From NCBI GenBank assembly GCA_030522415.1, contig CM060104.1:21653825-21717824 (forward strand): a stretch of DNA of 64,000 nt, written 5' to 3'. The DNA comes from Channallabes apus (taxonomy: Eukaryota; Chordata; Actinopteri; Siluriformes; Clariidae). Shown here piece by piece: positions 52,945 to 62,789 of this stretch. The number at the start of each line of letters is the position of its first letter. Position 1 is the stretch's first letter. The notes under the pieces were generated by a model. The model did not search any database and had not been told where the DNA came from. It worked only from the letters and a program-made list of their open reading frames with translations. The position numbers and the translations under genes are program-made.

Positions 52945-54755
52945 TTTACCCAGATAAAAAAAAAAAAGTATATTAAATCCTAGCATACCAAAGCATACCT
53001 AAGTGTACTAGCAGTCGGACTAATGACTAATATACTTGAAGTTTGCTATTTTGGAACAACTAACTTTGTACTAAGTGCATTTAAGTTGTAATTAAATTGT
53101 ACAAAAGCACACTTTAAAGTGAACAGTATTAAGTATAGTTTTGTACGCTAAAGTGGAACAACTTTAAGTATACTTAGTACACTGAAAGTATATGGCTATA
53201 TATATATCTGATAGAAATCAATAAAATGTAAGTATATCTGTAATGTATTATAAGTAGATTACAGCAATTTTTACTGTGTTACAAACACACAAGTAATATA
53301 CCATATATATTCTTATTGCACTTATACTTATGGCCTATTCCAAATACTAAAACAGTACACTTTGTGATTAATAAAAATATACTTTCATTATATCATACAG
53401 TACACACAGTCTTCTATAATACTGTATTGCAAATGTGTTACCAGTACACTGAAGAGTTTAGGACCAATTATAAATGCTGAATGCATTTTCTACATTATAA
53501 CATGTTTTTGAAACACATTACATCAGTAATAATGAGGCAGCTTTAATTCATGAGTTTATCAGTTATTAGTATTGTAATATACTGTATTAGTTTAAACCTG
53601 GTGTGTTGGTTCTAGCTGTTACACAGAGACTCTGAAAACAGGCCGAAAGCTATGCAGCATTACACTAGACGTGAAGTACATAAGATTTAGCAATAACACA
53701 TTAGACAATACATTCTACAGTTTAAACTATGTACTTAATTTTAAACTAGCTAATCCAAAAACTAAAAATGATTCGATGAAAATAGAATAATAACGATAAA
53801 AACTATCTAGAAACAGAGAATGTGCCCGCCTCTAGTTTCCGATTGGCTTGTATTGTCCCTACTTTAGTCTCTGGTTGGCTAGAATTGTGGCAGTTCTAAC
53901 ACTGTTGCAGTCCGAGCAAGCGTAGCCTTATTATACTGTATTGAGCACACGGAAGAGAGTTCAAACGCACATAAATAAGCCAAAAGTGAGTTTCAGCACA
54001 CAAAAAATGAGTTAGAGAGCTCACGCATGAGAAAGTCAGCATGCAAAAATGAGTTTGAAAACGCATGTGCGAAAGATAGAGAGAGAGAGGTTGACTAAAT
54101 AAGCATGAATAAGTACATAAAAATTTTACTAATGAATTAATTAGTTAATTAATTTAATAATTTTATTTACATTTAATAAAAAGATACTGAGACTACTGTG
54201 TATTAAAAATTGTATTATAATGTATAATTTCTGGAGTTTGCATGTTCTCCCCGTGCTTGGTGGGTTTCCTCCGGGTACTCCGGTTTCCTCCCACAGTCCA
54301 AAGACATGCTATTTAGGCTAATTGGCGTTCCTAATTGCCCGTAGTGTGTGATTGGGTGTGTGAGTGTGTGTATGTGTGTGTGCCCTGCGATGGATTGGCA
54401 CCCTGTCCAGGGTGTACCCCGCCTAGTGCCCGAAGTCTCCTGGGATAGGCTCCAGGTCCCCCGCGACCCTGAACACAGGATTAAGTGGTATAGAAAATGA
54501 ATGAATGAATGAATGTATACTTTCTGTACATTGTTACAATTATTATTTTGAGCATTTAAAAAAAAATGCCGAAAATAAATTAAAAAAGTTTAAATAAGTG
54601 TGCTTTGGAAATTACACTGGCCATTCACTTAAAGTAAAGTTTCTTATAACATATTTTTGGAAATGTACTGTAATACAATTATTTTGAAGTATGTTTAAAG
54701 TTTAATTCCAAAAAATGGTAACAGCATATTAGAGCACAGTATACTTTTATCCTTA
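52945..54755. mobile_element. Candidate AT-rich non-autonomous DNA element
   Basis: The left part (CCCAGATAAAAAAA...AAGTATATT) and right part (CAGTATACTTTTATCC) look inverted. The first 500 bp is packed with AGTATACTT/AAGTGTACT-like words. A GC-richer centre (53820-54080) has repeated GAGTT(T/A)...CACACAAAAAATGAG-like words. It contains a V-SINE. The family is not recognised. Confidence 0.35.
54234..54511 (+). mobile_element. V-SINE, 5'-truncated
   Basis: Starts at GAGTTTGCATGTTCTCCCC, without the tRNA head. Near-perfect 15-bp duplications AATGTATA(A/C)TTTCTG at 54219-54233 and 54512-54526. Confidence 0.93.
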
Positions 54756-56730
54756 AAGGACACCCCATGAATTTAGAATCTATAGACAACACTTATGAGC
54801 TATTGTTCTCCTGCAGGGTTTGAGAAATGTCACCTTTTCATTAACTGAAAAAATTATAATAATAATAATTTGCTTGAGAAATTGAATCAAATTTGTGGTC
54901 TGTGGCTTGATAAGCTATTGCCCAATTGCAGTTGCGGTAGAAGAGATGAAGGGATACGACAAGAGTTTGGGTTATTTTCAGTGTGCAGTATTTTATTTCC
55001 CCCCCTAAAGTATCAATTTAACATTTCAACATGGATATTGAGTAAAAGAGTAAAAAAAGGAAACAGTAAATGCCAGAAAAGATTATTGGCTACATTTAGA
55101 CCGCTCTCAATTGCGTTTTTATTGCTCACTGGAGATAACACTTTATTTCCAGACGTTTTCAAAGAAAAGAACATTAGGTGTTTTTTTCCCCCAAACATGA
55201 AACGTCTTTTCCCACAATTTGCAGTCTAAAACACTGAACTGCTCATGACGACCACTTTCAGTAAATAACACAGATTAATATGAGGCATATCGTACACTGG
55301 CCAGTGATTTCTAAATCAAATCCTCTATCACAGTTGTAAAAAAAAAATGACATAAACTCTTCCATTGATTTATATTGGTTTTTCTTTGTATTTGTGCTTC
55401 CTTTTATTGTAGTTCTTTGTATAAAGGAACCTCACTGTGTGTTCCTTTGTGACTTTTGTTGACGTCTTCCTCTGACTGCATTACACATACAAAAATAGCT
55501 CACTTTCTCCTCATCCAGTCTCTTGTGGCTAATTGGGCGTCATCAGATGAGACCACAGGATACAAGATGTACCTAAACTTGTGTTTCTATCTGCTTGTGT
55601 TGTGCTATCTGCTATAGCAGCCATTCCTGTCACCCACTTTACCTGATAAGCACCATGGGAATTAGAACTCAGTCACCCACAGCCACTGATAACAAATGCT
55701 TTGTACAGTAGCCAGCACAGGAACACGATAAGCTCACTGTGCCTGGATTGTCTTGTGACTAAACATGACCCCTGTGTACTGATGTTGGAAAAGTTATTTC
55801 AGCATTGTGGGTATTGGAGCATGGGGTTTCTTGCTCATACGTTTAGATATGTAAATGATCATAGCAATTTTACAATAGGAAATAAAAAAATAATAACTTC
55901 ATGACCCTTTCTTGTGAATGGGATAGTAAAAATGTTAAAGAATGTCCTTTTAAGGGCAAAGTAAGGAAGGGAAATATCTGCAGTCTAAATTCAAGTCTAG
56001 CGCTGTCCTAATTGTGAGACTTTAATATCTGCGTTAGATAAGCAGGTGATAGTGTCTGTTTTCTATTTTTAAAAGAGACAAGAAATGTGTAGTTGCTCCC
56101 AGTGTTTGTGATTGCATCTTCTGACTGCTATTATATTTCTTTCTCCTTTCTGCCAATATACATAGCACATTTCCAACACTATTTCACGTTTTTTTTGGCA
56201 GTGGTGAGGACTTATGATTTCTAGATTATTGCTGTAGTCGAATATATTTTCAAATAATGGACTCCACAGTCTGTATCTCGTGTCTCAGGTTTCTCGACAG
56301 CCCTCTAAGACAGTGATGTTGCTGTCATCATTCAGCGTGTGGCCCTGTCTGACCCTTGCCTTTTCCCTCTGACTCTGACACCTGTGTCAGCCTCCTGCCT
56401 GTCTCACACTGTTTGCACTTGCCTGACCACACACACACAGAAATACATGCAAACACATGCACGCACATACACATGTTTGACTTATTAGCCTTATGAGAAC
56501 CATCAAATGACATAATTATTAATATCATAGATAAGACTGTCGAGTTTTTCCTATCTTTGTGGCTGACAAACAGACATAGATAGAAAATAGTATGATGGTA
56601 TTCATTTAATCCACTTATTCCTATACATTATCATTAACAGAAACAGAATATTCACAAATATGTCTACAGAGACTACTAAACATGAATTAAAATTACTCAA
56701 ATGTATCGCGTTGGGCCTGAAGCCTATGCT
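54756..56730. other. Unique spacer
   Basis: Contains a 119-codon open frame (54870-55229) without a recognisable domain, and a complex stretch (55500-55690, 56230-56450) of possible conserved texture. No gene call supported. Confidence 0.35.
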
Positions 56731-56734
56731 ATGG

Positions 56735-56995
56735 TCACGAGGTGGGGTACAGCCTGGATGGGGTGCCAATCCATTGCAGGGCACACACATTCACACACTC
56801 CCACACTCAATCACACTCTACAGGCAATTTGGGAACACCAATTAGCCTAATCTACATGTTTTTAGGCTGTGGGAGAAAACCAGAGGACCCAGAGGAAACC
56901 CACCAAGCACGGGGAGAACATACAAATTCCATGCACACATACCCGAAGTGGGAATCGAACCCGGACGCTGGAGGTGCAGGACGACACGTTAACGG
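56735..56995 (-). mobile_element. V-SINE, older copy
   Basis: Minus-strand core and B-box (GGGAATCGAACCCGG at about 56949) with more substitutions than the young copies (CATACAAATTCC, TTTTTAGGCTG). Confidence 0.9.
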
Positions 56996-57525
56996 TATGG
57001 TCCAGTGTGTGCTACTGTATACTTTACTTATCATACTAAATACTGTATGCATTTTTTTATGTCAAATGTAAAAATCTAAAAAAAGGACAGATAGTCAGTA
57101 AATCAGAAAGCACCACAATTCCAATAAAAAAGCTTCTCAGAGAACTGGAACACGCACCCAGATGTATGTTGTAGAAAAGCAGCAGTATTTAATAGGCTGC
57201 AAATAATGAGAATCTATAAACTGTCTCCTCACCTGTGTCACAACTTATTCTTTATTGTTTCCTCTCTCTAAAGATGGAAACGATTTGCTGGGTGGATATT
57301 GTAATTGTCCTGGTTTCACCCTTGTATGAGAGAGGAGATTCTGGAGAGCAGAGAAGGATATATTAGCAGACTCTCTGGTCTCCACTATACATCTGGGTCT
57401 ATAGCACACCATCTGTTTCTAGGCAGAATTGCTAATGTTCCTGTGTACATCAATCAAATGCAAATGTAACACTTGGAATGATTGACAGGCTTTTTATTAT
57501 TTTTATTTAATGTGTGCACTTTGAA
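56996..57525. other. Unique spacer, possible conserved element
   Basis: 57170-57470 is complex, with an ATGCAAAT octamer and AATAATGAG. No repeat or gene recognised. Confidence 0.25.
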
Positions 57526-57676
57526 CGCGGCTGGATGCAGTGCCGGTCCCAAGCCCGGATAAATGGGAGGCTTGCGTCAGGAAGGGCACTCAGCGTAAAA
57601 CCTGTGCCAAGTTCTTGTGCGGACAGGATATTCCGCTGTGGCGACCCCTTGCCGAGAGCAGCCAAAAGACCAACAA
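57526..57676 (+). mobile_element. RTE-like LINE 3' terminal fragment
   Basis: GCCGGTCCCAAGCCCGGATA, GGGAGGCTTGCGTCAGGAAG, GGCACTCAGCGTAAAACC and TCCGCTGTGGCGACCCC, with AGCAGCCAAAAGACCAAC at the end. The CGCTGTGGCGACCCC end equals that of the RTE fragment at 30767. Confidence 0.75.
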
Positions 57677-57677
57677 C

Positions 57678-57996
57678 ACTAGCACTGTCGCCTTGCACCT
57701 CCAAGGTCCAGGCTCAATTGCCATCTCTGGGTGCATGGAGTTTGTATGTTCTCCCCGTGCTTGGTTGGTTTCCTCCGGGTACTCTGGTTTTCTCCCACAG
57801 CCTAAAAACATGTAGATTAGGCTAATTGGTGTTCCCAAATTGCCTGTGTGTCTATGTGGTTGTGCCCTGTGATGGATTGGCACCATGTCCAGGGTGTACC
57901 CTGTCTTGTGTCCTAAGTCTCCTGGGATAGGATCCAGGCCCCCACGACTCTGAATACAGGATAAAGTGGTACAGTAGAGATGATGAGTGAGTGAGA
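57678..57996 (+). mobile_element. V-SINE, older copy
   Basis: Starts AGCACTGTCGCCTTGCACC, core with TTGGTTGGTTTCCTCC, tail GGATAAAGTGGTACAGTAGA and GATGAGTGAGTG. It has the shorter CCTAAGTCTCC at 57912, used as the comparator for the footprint at 42579. Confidence 0.9.
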
Positions 57997-58184
57997 GAGA
58001 GTATGTACTTTGAAATGTAATACCTTGACAAAGACCGCTATTAAAAGTCCGATACTTTGCTTTTGTCATTGTATTATAATTTTTTTCTCAAGATCCAAGC
58101 CCTTGCATTATAAATATCTGCATTTACTGTATATTTGCAACCCTCACATTTGATCTGGGTTTCGGACCGGCCCTTCATCCAGTG
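57997..58184. other. Spacer
   Basis: Nothing recognised. Confidence 0.4.
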
Positions 58185-58252
58185 CCTGAAGTTTGGGCAT
58201 TGAAGTCGGGCCTTCCGCATGGCAGACGAGAGACCACGAATTCCACCAAGAA
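58185..58252 (-). pseudogene. tRNA-Gly(GCC)-like pseudogene
   Basis: The reverse complement reads TCTCGTCTGCCATGCGGAAG and GGCCCGACTTCAATGCCC, matching the anticodon arm, variable region and degenerate T-arm of tRNA-Gly with anticodon GCC (family TCTCGCCTGCCATGCGGGAG, GGCCCGGGTTCGATTCCCGG). The D-arm side is scrambled (GAATTCGTGGTC) and the B-box has lost its consensus, so it is not a working tRNA gene. It may be a SINE head instead. Confidence 0.5.
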
Positions 58253-58606
58253 GAATTACAAAAATATCGAAACAAAAATGAAGAAATTATCTAATTACCC
58301 TTAAAGTTAAGCATTCAGCTGTTTAAAAATTTGCTCCTCCGTGATAAATTCTGACACTGTAGAGCAGTGGTTCTCAAACTTTTTCTGTCATTCCCCACTT
58401 AAGGGGGTGAGCAAATTTTCAAGCCCCACTTGTCAACAAAATAATAACGAAATCTGCCAAGTTTACTGTTTATTGAAATATCAATTTCTAAACCAATAAG
58501 ATCAAACAACACCAAGTTAAAAACAGATAAAATACACGTGCAATTGTTATAAAAGGCTTACGTTGTCACTTATCTTTGCATAATTGACCCCATGTTTATT
58601 AGCTGC

Positions 58607-58882
58607 TCAGCAATCGTTTGTAGTTTTTTTGCACTGGCCAATTCTGTATGCAACTTTGAATGAAGCCATTTGTGCTTTGCTGTCCACTGATTCAGATTTT
58701 ACCATGCGATTCTCCTGCTGTCTGTATTCTGCCAGCTTTCTTTGAAAGAAGTCGAGTGGCTTATTAACGTGTGTTGTCTCTAAGTGTCTTCCTAATTTGT
58801 TGGGTCTCATGTGGTCTGCTGCCAGCGGTATAAGACACAAAACACACACAGGTCTCTCCTCTGCCCCCACCATCACCACCAT
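58607..58882 (-). pseudogene. hAT transposase N-terminal fragment, copy 3
   Basis: 91-codon frame with CVLCLIPLAADHMRPNKL, GRHLETTHVNKPLDFF, RKLAEYRQQ and ASFKVAYRIGQCKK. It lacks three codons of copy 1 (FSS after ETT), which restores the family-like HLETTH spacing and gives the finger its second His. As in the other copies, the catalytic core is absent. Confidence 0.7.
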
Positions 58883-59099
58883 GAAGCAAGTTAGGCTTCA
58901 TTAGTGGTGGGCGATATAACCAAAATCTTCTATCACAGTAGAAGCTATTTTCTACCTCGGTAACAATATATATATCACAATATAGCAATTTGTATCTGAA
59001 AATGCATAAATAAAAATTCAAACACAAAGAAACTGTTTTACATAATGTAATTTTATATAAACTGTGAATTGCTGAGGTTTGCCGCATTTTTTTTAACTT

Positions 59100-59195
59100 T
59101 GGCCATATTCGTTTGGATGCTTGGATTTCAGATGATAGAAAAGGTTTGACGTGTTTCCACCACTTGTTAAAACAGTGAACTTGCGTACCTTGCAA
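59100..59195 (-). pseudogene. BED-finger fragment, copy 3
   Basis: In reverse frame: QVHCFNKWWKHVKPFLSSEI in one frame and the TSGGNTSNLF-like segment in another, directly left of the inserted sequence. It shows the same inner fusion as copies 1 and 2, with a frameshift. Confidence 0.45.
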
Positions 59196-59199
59196 ATCA

Positions 59200-59460
59200 A
59201 ATTCAAAAATTCTATTTAATTCAAACCTTAAAATAAAAGACTATGAATAGGAAATAAATATGAAAAATAAAATAGGGGGTAAATTTAACTAGGAAAGAAT
59301 AAAATAAAATATAAAAACTAAAGTTAAAATAAAATAACTGTACAACAATACACAATATAGAAAATATATGAAGAATATGTGAACAATAAGAGCAGCTGTA
59401 CGAGTAGGAAAAGAATGGTAATGTCCAGGGTTGTGCAATCCACATGTTTAAAGTGGATCA
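59200..59460. mobile_element. AT-rich insertion, probable LINE 3' UTR piece
   Basis: Absent from hAT copies 1 and 2. A-rich sequence with AAATCAAATTCAAAAATTCT at one end and GGTTGTGCAATCCACATG at the other resembles the 3' UTR of the Rex1-like LINE at 24213-24560 in composition and word order. Identity uncertain. Confidence 0.5.
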
Positions 59461-60233
59461 CGTTCATCTCATTAGTATCACTTTTCTTATACCCAAACTA
59501 ATTCCACACCACAGACGAGGCACCTTTTTTCTTTACAATCTCCTCGTTGTTGGTTTTGTCACATATAAGCAAGCACTGCTCGTCTTCTTCCATTGTCGAA
59601 GTGTATGTGAAGCCAAACACATGAAAAGTGGGACGAAACCGCGGCACCCGATTGAACCAAATATCTGCGCAAATACAGCGCAGCACGACTACCTGAATAG
59701 CGCAGTGATGATCTGGTTTATTTGCGCAGCCCGGTGGATCGCGCAGCGCCGCTCGAATGCGACCCACTATGTTTTTATTTACAAACTATTTAAAATGTCA
59801 GGACTGTTTAATATTGTTTCCGCCTTGCCATGCCTGGTTTGTACGTGCGCATCCCAGAAAATTTAATTTGATGGTCGGCGCGGTTTATTTCTGTCAGAGT
59901 CGCGCAGCGCTGCCCAGTGGGTCGCGCAGGTTTGTGATTCGAGCAGCGCAGCTGAAGTCGGCCCGAAGTTAAACCGTTATTGTTGCACTATGGTTCCACT
60001 TTTTCTCCCGGCCCACAACTGATGTTATTTAAAATTTACTTGTATTAATGATCCATTTATTTGTGTGTGATTGTTTAGTTTTGAGCGTACGCTCTTCATT
60101 ATCAATAAAGAAAAGCATGAATTAGAATAGGTACTTTCCGGTTATTTCCTCCCGTTCATTGCGCCCCACCTGTCATGTCTGTATTCCCCACTAGTGGGGC
60201 GCGCCCCACACTTTGAGAACCACTGCTGTAGAG

Positions 60234-61389
60234 TGTGTGCACTCACAAAAGAAGTGCCAAACATTTTCTGTAATTTAATATCGCCTTTCCTTGTTTAGTT
60301 TTGTCCAGGATTTCCAAAATGACGTAAACTTGTAAATGTTTCTGTTCATGTTCTCTGTAAACTTGCTATGACTTCCAAACTATTAATCTTGCTCTGTTGT
60401 TCAGCCTCTACAAAGGCCCAATACACTGTAATAGAAAATGTTATTAAAGAACGCATGTATTACTTCTGTGTGCTCCAACAAAAGACTCCAAGATCAGGCC
60501 AGCATATTCCCTAACAACAATGCCTGGCACTGGATAAATAGACGAGTGTAGTGCTTTGCATCACAACTGAACAGCACACTGCTGTTATTCTGCTGTAGAG
60601 CCTGCCTGGTGTGCTAGAGTGAATGAAATTGTGTGCAGATGCTGTGAAAAATACTGAGAACTAGGCAAAAGGTGACCAGAGTCTTACTTTGCCTCACATT
60701 GCAGAAATGACATGTTTCACTAAAAAGAGCCACATAATGTTTGTAATCGATCTTATTGTGCAATTGTTTCCATGGCTTTGTTACATCAAAGAAGTTCCAA
60801 AGGTCATATCCAGCAAAGGAAGTCCCTAGACCCTAGCGGCCCCCACACTGATTCTCTATCAGCTGAACGTCTGAAAGTGTTCCACTTCGGGGGCAATAGG
60901 AGCCATTGCTATCAATGTGACTTTGACGCACATGATGTCACCAGCGCTGTTTGGGCTCTGTTAATGACTGGAGAACATTAGCAATGCTTCGTCGTCATGC
61001 TGTGAAGACTGTAAATGACACACCCATTTGTCCAATTCCAACCTTTGGGGATAAAATCCTACCAACCTATATATTAAAGTCTCAGACTATAATTTCATAT
61101 AAACACTAAGGGAAAGTGTTGGGAGGGTGAATAGTTCTAATAATGATTAAGCTAACGATAAATAACATGAAAACTACATATATATCGTCAATTATTTCAT
61201 TTCTACATGATTTTTACATGACATGATAGTGATGTAAAATACAACCCCTGTATAAAACAGTGAAGCAACAGTATGAACACACGGTGTAATTAACTGGCCA
61301 GAGCTAAGTGTAAGCTGCAGAAAAAAACAGAGACAGTGTGAAATGAGCAAGGAGGTTTGTTCTATTTGCAAACACTATCAAATGATAAA
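60234..61389. other. Unique spacer, possible conserved element
   Basis: 60760-61010 is complex, with GGCAATAGGAGCCATTGCT, CATGATGTCACC and CTGTTAATGACTGG. A 69-codon frame (60772-60981) has no recognisable domain. No repeat match within the window. Confidence 0.3.
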
Positions 61390-61403
61390 TGACCAAATTT
61401 ATT

Positions 61404-61706
61404 CATTCATTCATTCATTTTCTATACCGCTTAATCCTGTGTTCAGGGGGACCTGGAGCCTATCCCAGGAGATTTCGGGCACTAGGCGGGGTACACCCTG
61501 GACAGGGTGCCAATCCATCGCACCCACATACACAAACTCACACACTACGGGCAATTTAGGAACGCCAATTAGCCTAACCTGCATGTCTTTGGACTGTGGG
61601 AGGAAACCGGAGTACCCGGAGGAAACCCACCAAGCACGGGGAGAACATGCAAACTCCATGCACACAGAGACGGGAATCGAGCCTGGCCGGGGAATCGAAC
61701 CCAGAC
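61404..61706 (-). mobile_element. V-SINE (long-head subfamily), 14-bp TSD
   Basis: Minus-strand copy truncated in the B-box region, with the GCCTGGCCGGGGAATCG segment. TGACCAAATTTATT is repeated exactly at 61390-61403 and 61707-61720. Confidence 0.95.
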
Positions 61707-61853
61707 TGACCAAATTTATTTATAGTTAAATAGATTCAACACTCAGGTTATTTATTTGAGATATACAGGTTATTTATGTGCATTTATAGGAGGTTTAAGC
61801 CTGTCTTTAAATGACATACTGAAATATCTATATGCACAAAAGAAAGGTTTTGC

Positions 61854-62089
61854 GGCGGCACGGTGGTGTAGTGGTTAGCACTGTCGCCTTGCACCTCCAG
61901 GGTCTGGGTTCGATTGCCCGTAGTGTGTGATTGGGTGTGTGAGTGTGTGTATGTGTGTGTGCCCTGCGATGGATTGGCACCCTGTCCAGGGTGTACCCCG
62001 CCTAGTGCCCAAAGTCTCCTAGGATAGGCTCCAGGTCCCCCGCGACCCTGAACACAGGATTAAGCGGTATAGAAAATGAATGAATGAAT
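61854..62089 (+). mobile_element. V-SINE without its core domain
   Basis: Full tRNA head (GGCGGCACGGTGGTGTAGTG, B-box GGTTCGATT), then directly GCCCGTAGTGTGTGATTGGG and the normal tail. The V core is missing. Perfect duplications GAAAGGTTTTGC at 61842-61853 and 62090-62101. Confidence 0.95.
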
Positions 62090-62531
62090 GAAAGGTTTTG
62101 CCTGTACCTGGTCAGAACTCGCTCTTTCAATAATATCCTTACATTTCATACATTGGAGGACCCGGAACAAGTCTATGAAAATGTTCTGTCTGTATGTGTG
62201 TATGTCTGTCCAGCCAGATTATGTCACAGTATCACGCAAAACTGTCTGGTCATAATTTAATGAAACTTTGAACGTACTTTGGTATTTGCCAAAAGTTACT
62301 GTAAACCTGTGCTATAAATGAAATTGACATATTGAGAAGAAGTGACGTTATGAGCAGTTATTTGCCAGATTATGTCAAATATATTATTTAGTTATTTTTC
62401 TTTTCAATTTAGTGCTTTTTCCCTTAAGGTGGGCGTGGCTATATGCATAACATAACAGAGCAAATCAATGCTGAAGACACAGAAATGTTGGTAATCCACC
62501 TACAAGCTGTCACAATCCTCAAGAAACAGAA

Positions 62532-62786
62532 ATGAAAGCGCGACACAGCATTACTTACTCCAAGAACAGGAAAGTAGACTATGAAAATTTAACCTTTAAA
62601 GAAGAATGGACAGATGATTGTACATTTATACTTCCCACAGAAAGTTTTAAACCAGTTTATCTCATATGTTCTGAAATCGCTAATAAAAGCAGTAATTTGA
62701 AGCGGCACTGTGAGATAAAACATGAGTCGTTAGAGCAAACTCATATATATTCACAGATGTCCGAGGTGAGCAGGGAGTGTGTTTAA
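62532..62786 (+). pseudogene. hAT transposase N-terminal zinc-finger fragment (GTF2IRD2-like)
   Basis: 84 codons: RKVDYENLTFKEEWTDDCTF, ILPTESFKPVYLICSE, then SSNLKRHCEIKHESLEQTH. This pattern (FKEEWT...KPVCLIC...NxKRHxxxKH) is known from the N-terminus of the hAT/Charlie-type transposase related to the host gene GTF2IRD2. The first zinc Cys is Tyr here (VYLIC), so the finger is probably dead. The frame stops at 62786 and no catalytic core follows. It may be an old insertion; no ends were found. Confidence 0.6.
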
Positions 62787-62789
62787 CTG

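Larger units (their letters stand above)
58365..60225 (-). mobile_element. Non-autonomous composite hAT element, copy 3
   Basis: Same tips CAGTGGTTCTCAAA/TTTGAGAACCACTG with perfect 8-bp duplications CTGTAGAG at 58357-58364 and 60226-60233. It contains an extra insertion of about 260 bp near 59200-59460. Confidence 0.96.

Noticed and set aside
57970..57976. TACAGTA in a V-SINE as another footprint
   Set aside because: Removing CAGTA does not restore the comparator cleanly (GGTAGAGATGATG versus GGTATAGATGATG); left as candidate only.
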